From: Alkanophaga liquidiphilum
GTDB lineage: Archaea; Halobacteriota; Syntropharchaeia; Alkanophagales; B39-G2
Reading direction: 5' to 3'
DNA: 64,000 nucleotides
NCBI GenBank assembly: GCA_029259535.1
Contig: JAPHEF010000002.1
Location: 28,635 to 92,634, forward strand
Both the position numbers and the translations under genes were made by a program. How positions within the stretch are numbered: the stretch's first letter is position 1; every line of letters starts with the position of its first letter. The notes beneath the pieces are model-generated. The model did no database searches, was not told where the DNA came from, and saw nothing but the letters and a program-made list of their open reading frames with translations. Of the stretch, positions 1 through 8,873 are shown piece by piece.

Positions 1-671
1 AGATTGATAAGAAGATGGGTGGCGGCATCCCCGTAGGCTCGCTCACGCTCATAGAGGGTCCGAATGACAGTGGGAAGAGCGTGCTTTCACAGCAAATCAT
101 GTGGGGCGGACTCCAGCAGGGCTTCACTATGGCTTATTACACTACGGAAAACACGGTCAAGAGTTTGATAAAGCAAATGGAGAGCCTCTCCTTAGACATC
201 TCCGACTACTTTATCCTTGGAAGAATCAAAATATTCCCGATTCACCTGAAGGGCATAGAACTGAGCTTTCCGCTCCTCGAATACTTGCTGAAAAGCATGA
301 AGGTCTTGGAGGAGGAGGTCACGATAATAGACTCACTTACTGTGTTCTTAACGACTTTAGAGCACGCAGAGTCCTCAGAATCGGATATTATTAACTTCTT
401 TGCAAGTTGCAAGAGTTTGTGCGACGAAGGCAAGACTATCTTAATAACGGCGCACGAATACGCGTTTTCAGAGGAGTTGCTCGTTAGGATACGCTCGATT
501 TGCGACGGACACATCCGCCTTAGAATAGAGGAGGTCGGGACGCAGCTCATGAAGACGATGGAGGTTGCGAAGATGCGTGGCGCTGACAGGACCACCGGCA
601 ACATTATCAGCTTTGACGTAGAGCCGGGCTTCGGCTTGCGTATCATCCCGATTTCGCGGGCGAAGGCTTGA
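1..671 (+). CDS. arlH: ArlH/FlaH-type archaellum ATPase, 5' truncated by window edge
   Basis: This is a RecA/KaiC-fold ATPase of the archaellum motor accessory type. A Walker A motif (GPNDSGKS) lies near the start and a Walker B-like stretch (VTIIDSL) about 85 residues later. The frame is open to the left edge, and the residues before the first in-frame ATG (I-D-K-K, then MGGGIP) match the usual N-terminal part of ArlH. The true start therefore lies outside the window and the ATG at 15 is internal. The family works with ArlI/ArlJ at the base of the archaellum and binds ATP in a switch-like way. No other archaellum gene is visible, so a stand-alone KaiC-like role is possible. The family call is fairly firm; the exact role is inferred. 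Confidence 0.75.
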   Translation, partial: IDKKMGGGIPVGSLTLIEGPNDSGKSVLSQQIMWGGLQQGFTMAYYTTENTVKSLIKQMESLSLDISDYFILGRIKIFPIHLKGIELSFPLLEYLLKSMKVLEEEVTIIDSLTVFLTTLEHAESSESDIINFFASCKSLCDEGKTILITAHEYAFSEELLVRIRSICDGHIRLRIEEVGTQLMKTMEVAKMRGADRTTGNIISFDVEPGFGLRIIPISRAKA

Positions 672-767
672 TTCCCAGACAAGAAGCGTCGCCAGATTCG
701 TGCGGGGGAGGGACGCAGACCGCTCGCCACGAGTCGGTATTAACTTAAAAACGGCGTTAGAAAGATT

Positions 768-2144
768 ATGGAGGTTTTTTTGAAACCGCGCTCTGTGGCG
801 CTTGTAGGAGTGCCGAGAAAAGAACGCCCCGGCGCATACGTCACGCTCCTAAATCTGCTGGAGAGCTTTGACGGCGACGTTTACCCCGTAAACCCGCACG
901 CTTCGGAGATTTTAGGCGTGAAAGCGTATCGAAGCATTAAGGACGTGCCTGCGGACGTGGACCTCACCGTCATCTCCACAAAGAGGGAGCTCGTGCCGCA
1001 GATGGTCGAAGAGTGTGTGGAAAAGGGCGTGCATGGCGTGATAATCGTGACGCAGGGCTTTGCGGAGGCTGATGCCGAGGGGCAGGCGTTGCAAGAGGAA
1101 ATAGTCAGGACGGCGAAGGCGGGTGGTGTGCGTGTGCTCGGTCCAAACACTATGGGCGTGTTGAACGCCTTTAACGGCTTCTCGACGACGTTCGGGTCGC
1201 TGCATGGCGTTCCGCTGCAGGAGCGGCGGATGCCCGTCGCGATAGTTTCGCAGACCGGCTTTTTTGTCTTGGGTGTTGGCGAGCTGTTTCCGGGAAAGTT
1301 CGTGGATTTGGGAAACATGTGCGACGTAGACTTCGTAGACGCCTTAGAATATTTCGAGAAGGATGAAGAGACGGAGCTGATAATCCTGCATATGGAGGGA
1401 CTGCATGGGAAAGATGGGCGGCGCTTCTTGGAGGCGGTAATGAGGGTGGCGAGGCGGAAGCCTATCCTTGTGCTGAAAACGGGACGTAGTGAGAAAGGTG
1501 CGGAGCTTGCGGCGTCGCACACCGGCGCAATGACGGGCAACTATCGTGTTTACACGGCGGCATTGCGGCAGGCAGGCGCTTTCGTCGTCAGCGACATTGA
1601 CGAGCTTCAGGACTTCACAAAAGCGTTCCTGCGGCTGCCACCGCTGCGAGGCGCCGGGGTCGCAGTGATAACGTATGCAGGTGCTGCTGGCGTTATGGTT
1701 GCAGACGTCGTCGAGGAGTGCGGCTTGCGGCTTTCTGAGCTTTCCACAGAGACGATCGCCAGAATACAGCGGTGGATGCCTGCATGGATGCAAGTGCGGA
1801 ATCCTGTGGACATCTGGGTGGGAGCGATGGCGCACGGTCCCTCAAAAGTCTATGAGGACGTCATACGAGCAGTGCTTTGCGACGAAGACGTTGCGGCGCT
1901 CCTCTGCATATATTTTGCGCCGATGACGGAGGGACATGCGAAAATTGACGTTTCTGACGTGATAAAAGAGGTGGCGGCTGAGTTTGAGAAGCCTGTGGTC
2001 GTATGGCTCTACGGGTATCCCTCCGCCGAATACGTGCGGAAGTTGGAGAGAGGAAGAAACGTGGCAGTCTTCCCTACGATACGGCGGGCGGTGCAGGCTC
2101 TCGCTTTTCTAAATGCCGTCTCGAGTAGGCTCGGCAGCCATTAA
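768..2144 (+). CDS. acdA: ADP-forming acetyl/acyl-CoA synthetase, alpha subunit
   Basis: This protein of 458 residues has the layout of the ADP-forming acyl-CoA synthetase alpha chain: a CoA-binding Rossmann domain, then two succinyl-CoA-synthetase-like ligase domains. The active-site loop SHTGAM at about 250-255 carries the histidine that is phosphorylated in this family (His251 here). The first ligase loop reads SQTGFF rather than the common SQSGA. The enzyme interconverts acyl-CoA, ADP and phosphate with the free acid, CoA and ATP. No ATP-grasp beta subunit is in the window, so the partner must be elsewhere. A TATA-like CTTAAAAA lies about 20 bases before the ATG, suggesting a nearly leaderless transcript. 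The stop codon lies inside the first copy of a 25-bp tandem repeat. Confidence 0.85.
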   Translation: MEVFLKPRSVALVGVPRKERPGAYVTLLNLLESFDGDVYPVNPHASEILGVKAYRSIKDVPADVDLTVISTKRELVPQMVEECVEKGVHGVIIVTQGFAEADAEGQALQEEIVRTAKAGGVRVLGPNTMGVLNAFNGFSTTFGSLHGVPLQERRMPVAIVSQTGFFVLGVGELFPGKFVDLGNMCDVDFVDALEYFEKDEETELIILHMEGLHGKDGRRFLEAVMRVARRKPILVLKTGRSEKGAELAASHTGAMTGNYRVYTAALRQAGAFVVSDIDELQDFTKAFLRLPPLRGAGVAVITYAGAAGVMVADVVEECGLRLSELSTETIARIQRWMPAWMQVRNPVDIWVGAMAHGPSKVYEDVIRAVLCDEDVAALLCIYFAPMTEGHAKIDVSDVIKEVAAEFEKPVVVWLYGYPSAEYVRKLERGRNVAVFPTIRRAVQALAFLNAVSSRLGSH

Positions 2145-2232
2145 CCCTCGTCAAAACGGCAGCCATTAACCCTCGTCAAAACGGCAGCCATTAACCCTCG
2201 TCAAAACGGCAGCCATTAACCTTCGTCAAAAC
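2133..2232. repeat. Four 25-bp tandem repeats at a convergent gene junction
   Basis: Four head-to-tail copies of a 25-bp unit begin at 2133, 2158, 2183 and 2208. The first three are identical and the fourth has one C-to-T change. The first copy encodes the last residues and stop of the acyl-CoA synthetase gene. The last copy holds the last residues and stop of argD on the opposite strand. Every unit carries both stop signals in frame, so expansion would leave both proteins intact. Confidence 0.95.
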
Positions 2233-3391
2233 CCTTCAAAATATCGGATAAAATCTTCACGACGCCGTCTATTTGTTTCTCGCTTATGACGAGGGGAGGG
2301 ACGAGCCGAATGACCCGGTCGGCGGTGCAGTTCAATAAAACACCACGCTTCAACGCTTCATTCACGACATTCTCGCATTTCTCCTGCAGTTCCACGCCGA
2401 GCATGAGTCCTTTCCCCCGGATTTCTTTAACACTGTCGTAGTCACCGATTACCTCGGAAAGCCGTTGCATGAAGTAAGCTCCGAGCCTTTCCGAGCGTTC
2501 CACAAGCTGTTCCTCTTCGATGACGCCGAGCGTTGCGAGCGCCGCCGCACATGCCAGTGGATTTCCGCCGAACGTCGAGGCGTGCTCGCCGCGCTCGAAG
2601 CTGAAGTTCGAGAGCGTAGCGCCGATTGGAAAGCCCCCGCCGAGCGCTTTTGCAACAGCCATTATGTCAGGCTGCACTTTGAAATGCTCCTTGCAGAACC
2701 AGCGACCGGTGCGTCCGAAGCCGGTTTGCACCTCGTCGAGAATAAAAAGGGCGTCGTGCTTTTCGCAAATCTCTTTGACCTCCCTCAAGTATTCGAGCGG
2801 TGGGATTATCACGCCGGCTTCGCCTTGTATCGGTTCAAGGATGACGGCTGCCGTGTCCTCATCAATAGCTTTTCTGACGGCGTCTGCGTCGCCGTAACGC
2901 ACGAACTTCACATTGTGGAGCAGCGGCTCGAAAACGTCACGCTTGACGTGGTGCGTGACGCTGAGCGCCCCGAAAGTCCGCCCGTGAAAGCTGTTCTGCG
3001 CCGCAATAAAACCTTTTTTCCCAGTAACCTTGCGTGCGAGCTTTAGAGCGGCTTCGACGCTCTCTGCTCCGGAATTACAGAAGAAAACCTTTTCGAATTT
3101 CGCGAGACGGCAGAGCTTTTCCGCAAGCTCGACCTGCGGCTCCGTGTAAAAGAGGTTAGAGAGGTGGATAAGGCGTTCCGCCTGCGCCTTTATTGCGGCG
3201 ACGACCCTCGGGTGACAGTGCCCAACACTGTTCACCGCGATGCCGGCGACACAGTCCACGTATTCACGCCCGTCGGCGTCCTTGACAACGACGCCTCGCC
3301 CTTCGACGATGAGCACCGGCAGCCGTGAATATGTCTGCATGATGAACTGCCGCTCCTTCTCCATTACTTCTTGCCTCTGCAAGGCTTCCAC
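2216..3391 (-). CDS. argD: Acetylornithine/acetyl-lysine aminotransferase (class III PLP)
   Basis: A class III PLP-dependent aminotransferase of 391 residues, the usual ArgD/LysJ length. The cofactor motifs are present: CNSGAE at about 105-110, ILDEVQTGFGRTG at about 217-229, and the Schiff-base lysine in AVAKALGGGFP at about Lys248. It should transfer an amino group between glutamate and N-acetylornithine semialdehyde in arginine biosynthesis, or act in the related lysine route. No arginine neighbours are present to decide. The first codon is GTG; an internal ATG nine codons later is a plausible alternative. Its 3' end lies in the tandem repeat shared with the convergent synthetase gene. It looks intact. 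Confidence 0.88.
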   Translation of the reverse strand: MEALQRQEVMEKERQFIMQTYSRLPVLIVEGRGVVVKDADGREYVDCVAGIAVNSVGHCHPRVVAAIKAQAERLIHLSNLFYTEPQVELAEKLCRLAKFEKVFFCNSGAESVEAALKLARKVTGKKGFIAAQNSFHGRTFGALSVTHHVKRDVFEPLLHNVKFVRYGDADAVRKAIDEDTAAVILEPIQGEAGVIIPPLEYLREVKEICEKHDALFILDEVQTGFGRTGRWFCKEHFKVQPDIMAVAKALGGGFPIGATLSNFSFERGEHASTFGGNPLACAAALATLGVIEEEQLVERSERLGAYFMQRLSEVIGDYDSVKEIRGKGLMLGVELQEKCENVVNEALKRGVLLNCTADRVIRLVPPLVISEKQIDGVVKILSDILKGFDEG

Positions 3392-3519
3392 CCAAGCATA
3401 AATGGGGCTGCTTGATTAAAGCACTGCCGTGTTTAGCGTAAAGCATGAGCAACTCACAACTTGTGCAGAAAATCGCAACTAACGAAAATAGTAATGTTTA
3501 AAAAAGTAAGAGAGGAGGG

Positions 3520-4722
3520 TTATTCGTAGAACTTCTTCCCGGCTCCTGCCATTTCTACCAACAGCGGGTCAGGCTCATACCAGTTCTGCCCATACCTCTC
3601 CTTCGCATCCTTCAGCGTCTCCACGACCTTGCCCACGCCGATCTCGTCGGCGAACTGGAAAATGCCCTTCGGGTAGCCGAGTCCGAGCTTCATCATAGTG
3701 TCGATGTCGTCCCTCGTGGAAACCTCCATCCGCAGGAGATAGGCGGCGACGTTGACCAGCGTCGAGATGAAACGAGTCGGGTCGTATTTCTCTTTAAGCT
3801 CCTCCGGAATCTCAACCCGCTTATACACGCCCGGGCCGGGGTATTCGTAGAAGCCCTTGCCGCTCTTCATGCCGTGCCAGCCCTTTTCGATGTATTCCTT
3901 AACTATCGGTGGGCCACGTACCACGGGACCCTCTACATATGCGGGGTGCGTCTTGCTCAGTTCCTCAACGATTTCGTCCATTTCCCTTCCTATGTCAATT
4001 CCCGTGAGGTCAGCGAGCTCGAAGGGTCCCATCGGGAAGCCCAGCTTGTAGCGGACGGCGGCGTCTATCTCCTTAGGCTCCGCCATGCCCCTTTGGAGGT
4101 CCCAGGCGCCCTCGTAGAGGAAACTAATTGCCATCCTGCTGGTGACGTAGCCCCAGACGTCCTTTTTGAGGACGATAGGCACCTTGCCGAGCTTCTTTGA
4201 GAGTTCCACGGTGGTCTTTAGGGTCTCCTCGCTCGTCTTCTCGCCGGGCATGATTTCGATGAGCTTCATGAGCTGTGCCGGGTTGAACCAGTGCATATCT
4301 ATGACCTTGTCCGGTCTGTTCGTTGCGTCTCCCAGTATCGTGGCAGGGATGGTGCTGGTGTTGGATGCGAGGATTGTATGCTCTGGGGCGATTTCGTCCA
4401 TTTCCTTGAAGACCTGCTTCTTAAGGTCTAAACTTTCGAAAACCGCCTCTATCACGTAGTCAGCGTCCTGAACAGCTTCTTTCAAATCTAAAGTCGGTTT
4501 TATCTTCCCCAGAACGGCTTCCTTCTGCTCTTCGGTGAGCTTGTTCTTTTTGACAAGCTTGCTCAGGCTTACTGTTATCAATTTCATCGCTCTGTCAAGG
4601 GCGTCCTTGCTGATGTCCATCAGAGCGACGTCATAACCCGTCATCGCCGCCACTTGCGCAATCCCGTGTCCCATCACGCCGGCGCCAATTTGGGCGATTT
4701 TTTTAATCTCTTCGACGCTCAT
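3520..4722 (-). CDS. 3-hydroxyacyl-CoA dehydrogenase
   Basis: An NAD-dependent 3-hydroxyacyl-CoA dehydrogenase of 400 residues. The N-terminal Rossmann motif GAGVMGHGIAQ is followed by the catalytic-region segments ASNTSTIP and HWFNPAQLMKLIEI. Two C-terminal 3HCDH domains follow, and the second accounts for the greater length compared with single-domain enzymes. It oxidises 3-hydroxyacyl-CoA to 3-ketoacyl-CoA in beta-oxidation. I chose the ATG at 4722 because a TATA element lies about 24 bases upstream, which would put transcription start at this ATG (leaderless). A GTG/ATG-type start five codons further out is possible. Together with the acyl-CoA dehydrogenase and CoA-transferase in the window it suggests fatty-acid or alkane-derived acyl-CoA degradation. 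Confidence 0.9.
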   Translation of the reverse strand: MSVEEIKKIAQIGAGVMGHGIAQVAAMTGYDVALMDISKDALDRAMKLITVSLSKLVKKNKLTEEQKEAVLGKIKPTLDLKEAVQDADYVIEAVFESLDLKKQVFKEMDEIAPEHTILASNTSTIPATILGDATNRPDKVIDMHWFNPAQLMKLIEIMPGEKTSEETLKTTVELSKKLGKVPIVLKKDVWGYVTSRMAISFLYEGAWDLQRGMAEPKEIDAAVRYKLGFPMGPFELADLTGIDIGREMDEIVEELSKTHPAYVEGPVVRGPPIVKEYIEKGWHGMKSGKGFYEYPGPGVYKRVEIPEELKEKYDPTRFISTLVNVAAYLLRMEVSTRDDIDTMMKLGLGYPKGIFQFADEIGVGKVVETLKDAKERYGQNWYEPDPLLVEMAGAGKKFYE

Positions 4723-4740
4723 GTTAAAACGTTGCATTCT

Positions 4741-4750
4741 AGCATATAAA
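4741..4750 (-). promoter_or_regulatory. TATA box for 3-hydroxyacyl-CoA dehydrogenase
   Basis: On the minus strand the sequence reads TTTATATGCT. Its centre is about 24 bases upstream of the ATG at 4722, the archaeal TATA-to-start distance, consistent with a leaderless mRNA. Confidence 0.5.
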
Positions 4751-5240
4751 ACCTTCTTCGAAATGCAGCGGCCGGGGTCACGCCCACAGAGGTCGAGTGC
4801 GGAGATATATCAAGGGGCACGTTTCAAATCGGTAGGAGGTGAATAAAGGGTCCCTGCGGATGCCTAAGGATGTGCTGTAGAATTACCGAAGAACAGCCTT
4901 TTAACTTTTAAAGTTTTAAGCAAGGATTGTCAGCATGCTTTCGTAGGATGTCAGACACCACGCCCACGCCTTCGAGCTCAAATGTCAAGCTGCGGAACGG
5001 AGGAAGCCTTGGGGTATAGAGCGGGCGTGCTATTGAAGCTAAAAACATGCATCCGGCGAAATTCGAGGTCTTACCGCGTATGATAAACCGTGCGAAATGG
5101 AACACTATGGAGCAACGTTTTTTGCGGGCCGTGAGCGATTAAGAAGCGGCATCAAAGCTCAAAACCATGAGGGGAGCGTGCCACCTTGCCCACCATAACA
5201 TACCGAGCTTTTCTTGATGCCCCCGATAAAAATAGAAAAT
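4751..5240. other. Intergenic stretch, no gene recognised
   Basis: About 490 bases between the divergently placed dehydrogenase and hydrogenase-accessory genes. There is a good ribosome-binding-like stretch (GTAGGAGGTG) near 4832-4841, but the frame after it closes within about a dozen codons. A minus-strand open frame of 65 codons at 4908-5105 has no recognisable motif. I see no tRNA or clear hairpin. It may contain remains of a lost gene. Confidence 0.4.
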
Positions 5241-5248
5241 TTTATATC
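5241..5248 (+). promoter_or_regulatory. TATA box for the hydrogenase-like operon
   Basis: TTTATATC preceded by an A-rich run. A start site about 25 bases downstream (near 5270) would lie some 40 bases before the ATG at 5311, supporting 5311 as the original start of the first gene of the locus. Confidence 0.45.
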
Positions 5249-5310
5249 GGGCTGGAATCGTGGCACTTACAGGAATGGCAGAGAGATGTGTTTTCGTCAG
5301 GGAAGAGAAG

Positions 5311-6289
5311 ATGAAAGATGCGTTAAGAGCACTTATGCAGAAATACGTTGTCGTGTGTCCGATAGGCGGCGCTTACGGGTGCTCACTGAGGATATGTTAG
5401 ACGAAGTAGGCATAGAAAGGCGAGCGGGTCCGCCGCCGAAGTTCTTGTTTTTGCCACCTAGGGAAAAGATGTTTGAATATTTTTTGCGTGGTGACGTTGA
5501 AATAAAAGTGTCTCTCGAGGAGTTGGAGGGTGTTTTGCTTTTAGGGTTGCGGGCGTGCGACCTGAAAGCCTTGGAGATGTTGGACAAAGTTCTCTTAGAA
5601 GAGCCTGCCGATGCATACTACAAAGCCAAAAGGGAGAACGTCACGATAATTTCGTTAGACTGCGCAGAGCCTTCAGATTCCTGCTTCTGCGTAGCTCTCG
5701 GTCTGAAACCTTATGCCGAAGGTGGCTTCGACCTGAACATGAGCAGAGTGGATGGCGGGTATTTACTGGAGGCGGGAAGTGAGCGTGGTAGGGAGCTGCT
5801 GACGCTCCTCGAAGAATTTACGGAGGACGCCTCAAGCTCGCAACTCGAAGAGCGGCAGAAGAAAAGAGAGGATGTGACCAAGAGGCTTGAGGAGAAATAT
5901 GTAGTCAAGAGTGCGGCTAAGATAAAAGAGGACGTGAGTTTGCTGGAAGACGAGTATTTTGAGGGCTTAGCGGGGATGTGCGTGGAGTGTTTCGGCTGTA
6001 TTTACTCATGCCCGACGTGCTATTGCTTCTACGTCTTCGAGGAGCCAGAAGATGAGACTTGGCGGAGAGTTCGCATTTGGGACCCCTGCCTCTCAGAAGC
6101 CTTCCAACGGGTGGCGGCGGGTGTGAATCCGAGGGCGGCGCTCGCCTAGAGGCTTAAGCAAAGGTTTTTCCATAAACTCGTGTATTTTGTGGAGAAATAC
6201 AATGAGGCGGCGTGCGTGGGCTGCGGGCGTTGCGTAACGCCTGTTTGGCGAGGATTGACATTAGGGATGTTATGGGCATAATGAAGTAG
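5311..6289 (+). pseudogene. Sulfhydrogenase beta-like iron-sulfur subunit, disrupted (two frameshifts plus in-frame TAG)
   Basis: The body (about 5376-6149) has the family signature of the HydB-type beta subunit, including the segment LLLGLRACDLKALEMLD and the Cys-rich stretch CVECFGCIYSCPTCYC. Three lesions break it. The natural N-terminus, MKDALRALMQKYVVVCP from 5311, is in a different frame from the body, and a one-base loss near 5376 would explain this. The body ends at a TAG (6147-6149), but the same frame continues with family-like sequence to the ferredoxin motif CVGCGRC at 6213-6233. One missing base near 6238 then separates that motif from its continuation CLARIDIRDVMGIMK, which ends at 6289. 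A downstream frame starting at 5214 gives an unrelated-looking N-terminus. The intact protein would carry electrons between a flavin subunit and a hydrogenase or reductase. Decay is most likely; assembly error or UAG read-through are alternatives. Confidence 0.75.
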
Positions 6290-6298
6290 GTGGTAAGC

Positions 6299-7129
6299 GT
6301 GGCGGTAGCGGCTGTTGGAGGTGGGAACCCTTACATACCAAAGCTCGCTGAAATACTGAAGGTTAAGGAAGAAAGTCCCGACGTGAAGACGTTCACGTTC
6401 AAATTGAAGAACGGCGAGTTTAATTTCAAAGCAGGACAGTTCGTCGAGGTTTCTGTGTTCGGCATGGGCGAGGCGCCATTCACGCTCTCCTCGTCGCCCT
6501 TCGACACCGAAAAGTTCGAAGTTAGCATTATGCGTGTCGGCAGCGTCACCGCCGCCATTCACCAGAAAAAAGAGGGCGACATCGTCGGCATAAGAGGGCC
6601 CTACGGCACGCATTTCCCGCTTGAGAAATGTGAGGGCAAGAACATCACGATTGTCGGTGGCGGGATAGGTATTGCTCCGCTCCGCTCCCTCATTTATGCT
6701 TTAATCCACGAGCGTGAGAAATACAACAACATAAAGGTGCTGTATGGTGCGAGAGAGCCAAGACTCATAGTTTACAAAGACCTGTGGGATGAGTTCAAGA
6801 AGCATGTGGAGGTATACCTAACAGTAGATTTCGCTGACGAAACTTGGAAGGGACATGTGGGTGTCGTGACTTCGCTTTTCGATGTCGTTAAGGTGGACCC
6901 AAAGGACAACATGGCGTTCGTCTGCGGTCCGCCGATAATGATAAAGTTCGTGACGCAGAAACTCCTCGAACTCGGTTTTGCGCCTGAAAATATCCACCTG
7001 TCGTTAGAAAGGATGATGAAATGCGGCATAGGCAAGTGCGGGCATTGTAACATCGGCAAGTATTATGTCTGTAGGGATGGCGCCGTCTTCACATACGACA
7101 TGATAAAGGACATACCAAATCCGTTCTGA
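6299..7129 (+). CDS. FAD/NAD-binding gamma subunit of sulfhydrogenase/reductase type (HydG-like)
   Basis: A ferredoxin-NADP-reductase-fold protein of about 276 residues. It has an FAD-binding segment (APFTLSSSP), a nucleotide-binding glycine motif (VGGGIGIAPLRSL) and a C-terminal four-cysteine cluster in CGIGKCGHCNIGKYYVC, typical of the gamma subunit of cytoplasmic sulfhydrogenases and of PyrK-like proteins. It passes electrons between NAD(P)H and an iron-sulfur partner. I chose the GTG at 6299 because AGGTGG ends five bases upstream; the GTG at 6290 has no such site. It directly follows the broken beta subunit and precedes the molybdopterin protein by nine bases, so all three are likely co-transcribed. 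The frame is intact. Confidence 0.82.
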   Translation: MAVAAVGGGNPYIPKLAEILKVKEESPDVKTFTFKLKNGEFNFKAGQFVEVSVFGMGEAPFTLSSSPFDTEKFEVSIMRVGSVTAAIHQKKEGDIVGIRGPYGTHFPLEKCEGKNITIVGGGIGIAPLRSLIYALIHEREKYNNIKVLYGAREPRLIVYKDLWDEFKKHVEVYLTVDFADETWKGHVGVVTSLFDVVKVDPKDNMAFVCGPPIMIKFVTQKLLELGFAPENIHLSLERMMKCGIGKCGHCNIGKYYVCRDGAVFTYDMIKDIPNPF

Positions 7130-7138
7130 GGTGGAAGC

Positions 7139-8872
7139 ATGCCCATCGAAAAGATAAAAACAGTATGTCCGATGTGCGCGCTCGGCTGCGGGCTGCTCTT
7201 GGTCAAAGAGCGGGAAGTTGTGGGGTTGGATTATTGGAAAGAACATCCGTTTAATGAGGGCGCCCTTTGTCCGCAGGGCAATCTCGTCCACGAGATAATT
7301 CACCATGAGCGCAGGCTCACAACGCCCTTAGTGCGTGAGGGCGACTCCTACAAAAAAGCTTCTTGGGGTGAAGCCCTTGGGATTGTAGCCAGTAGGATAA
7401 AAACGGCGACGAAGGAATTTGGTGGCGATGCCGTCGTTTTCCTCTCCTCAGGATTCTGCACGAACGAGGAGAATTATTTGATAATGAAGCTCGCCGCCGC
7501 CCTTCACGTCCGTGCAGCAACGCCGCCAAGTGCCGCCTCCGGGCTTAAAGATATATTTGGCTACGACGCTTCCATCACCCCGCTTACAGAGGTGAAGGAC
7601 GCAGATCACCTATTCATCGTCGGTGAACCAATTGAACAGAACCCATTAGCTGCGAGATACATGCTTAAGGCAAAGTTTGACAGCAGCGCTTGGGTAACCG
7701 CCGTGGGCACGCGCCCCGGTAAGACAGCATGGTTCTCAAACTTATTCCTACAATGTAAGCCAGGGGGCGTCGCGGCACTGCTCCTTGGTATCATAAAAAG
7801 CATCGTGGAAAGCGAAGCCTACGACAAGGAGTTCGTGGAAAAACAGACTAAGGGCTTCGACGAGCTTAAAAGTCTTCTGGACGAGAAAAGTCCCCAAGAG
7901 ATTTCAGAAATGGCGGGCGTAAGCCCGACGCTCATAGCGCAAGCGGCAAGCACGCTTGCGAAAGCATCTAAGCCGTGCATCATTTACACCACTGCTATCT
8001 TTGAGGAGAACGCAAGGGAAATCGTAAAGGCGTTGGCGGACCTCGTGTTGCTGCTGAACGCTACAAAGGTGGGGTTGTGCGTCGTGGAGGGCGTTCCGAA
8101 CATCCAAGGCGCTAAGGACGTTCTTGAGGAGGAGTTCAACGGCAATGCGAAGGTCGTAGTTGCGTTAGGAGGCATGCCGCCGTATGTTAATTTGGACGGT
8201 GTGGAGTTCATAGCGACGACGCAGACGTTTTTGCGAAGCGATGAAAAAGCGGATGTCATACTGCCAGGAGCGTGCTTCGCCGAGAAGGAGGGGACGTTCA
8301 CGAGCACTGATAGGTTCATTCAGAAGCTGCGGAAAGCTGTGGAGCCGCCGAGAGGCGCAAGAGCCGAGGCTGAAATTTTAGCAGAACTTGCAGCGAGGTT
8401 GGGTGTGGAGTTGGGGTTTGAGGGCTGGCCGGAAGTTGCGGCGGCAGTGAAAGCCTACGGAGGGATTGTTGAGGACGCACTTGAGGGCGGCGTTCGCTGG
8501 GGCGGCAAGCGCCTCTACGAAAGTGGTTTCGAGACCACCGACCGCTTTGCGAGGCTACTGCCGTTCGACGTGCGTTTCGAGCTACCGAGACCGGAGGGAA
8601 AGTTTTTGGTAATAACCGAGCGCCGAACGTTTAACCCTGAGTGGGCGCTCGTGGCGGAGCGTTTTTGGGAGGTAACAGGAAAACCGTGGCGTTGGATTGA
8701 AATAAATCCTGAAGATGCAGCTACGTTGGGGCTGAGTGATGGTGACGCCGCAAGACTCAAAACCGACGCTGAGGAGTTGGTGGCACCGGTGGTGGTCCGC
8801 CGAGAAATTCCGAAAAATATTTTATTCGCTTCAGATTACAAGACGTGCGTAGCCTCGTTGGAGAGGGTGTAA
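7139..8872 (+). CDS. Molybdopterin oxidoreductase-family protein (FdhA/NuoG-like) lacking the metal-ligand Cys/Sec
   Basis: At 577 residues it is shorter than usual FdhA. The N-terminal 4Fe-4S motif is present (CPMCALGCG, with a further Cys in EGALCPQGN). It has the FdhA-like segments SSGFCTNEENYLIMKLA and ADHLFIVGEPIEQNPLAARYML, and a C-terminal dinucleotide-binding domain. Active formate dehydrogenases have Cys or Sec followed by Ala-Arg between the first two of these segments. Here that region reads RAATPPSAASGLKD, with no Cys, Sec codon or catalytic His. It therefore resembles NuoG-like proteins that keep the fold without metal chemistry. In this locus it may serve as an electron-transfer scaffold between the HydG-like flavoprotein and the ferredoxin. 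It starts nine bases after the previous gene and ends one base before the next. Confidence 0.8.
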   Translation: MPIEKIKTVCPMCALGCGLLLVKEREVVGLDYWKEHPFNEGALCPQGNLVHEIIHHERRLTTPLVREGDSYKKASWGEALGIVASRIKTATKEFGGDAVVFLSSGFCTNEENYLIMKLAAALHVRAATPPSAASGLKDIFGYDASITPLTEVKDADHLFIVGEPIEQNPLAARYMLKAKFDSSAWVTAVGTRPGKTAWFSNLFLQCKPGGVAALLLGIIKSIVESEAYDKEFVEKQTKGFDELKSLLDEKSPQEISEMAGVSPTLIAQAASTLAKASKPCIIYTTAIFEENAREIVKALADLVLLLNATKVGLCVVEGVPNIQGAKDVLEEEFNGNAKVVVALGGMPPYVNLDGVEFIATTQTFLRSDEKADVILPGACFAEKEGTFTSTDRFIQKLRKAVEPPRGARAEAEILAELAARLGVELGFEGWPEVAAAVKAYGGIVEDALEGGVRWGGKRLYESGFETTDRFARLLPFDVRFELPRPEGKFLVITERRTFNPEWALVAERFWEVTGKPWRWIEINPEDAATLGLSDGDAARLKTDAEELVAPVVVRREIPKNILFASDYKTCVASLERV

Positions 8873-8873
8873 C

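Noticed and set aside
4908..5105. Minus-strand frame of 65 codons before the hydrogenase-like locus
   Set aside because: No motif, no ribosome-binding site and no operon context.
5214..5310. N-terminal extension of the beta-like subunit starting at ATG 5214
   Set aside because: The encoded residues look random, and the family N-terminus is found in another frame from 5311.
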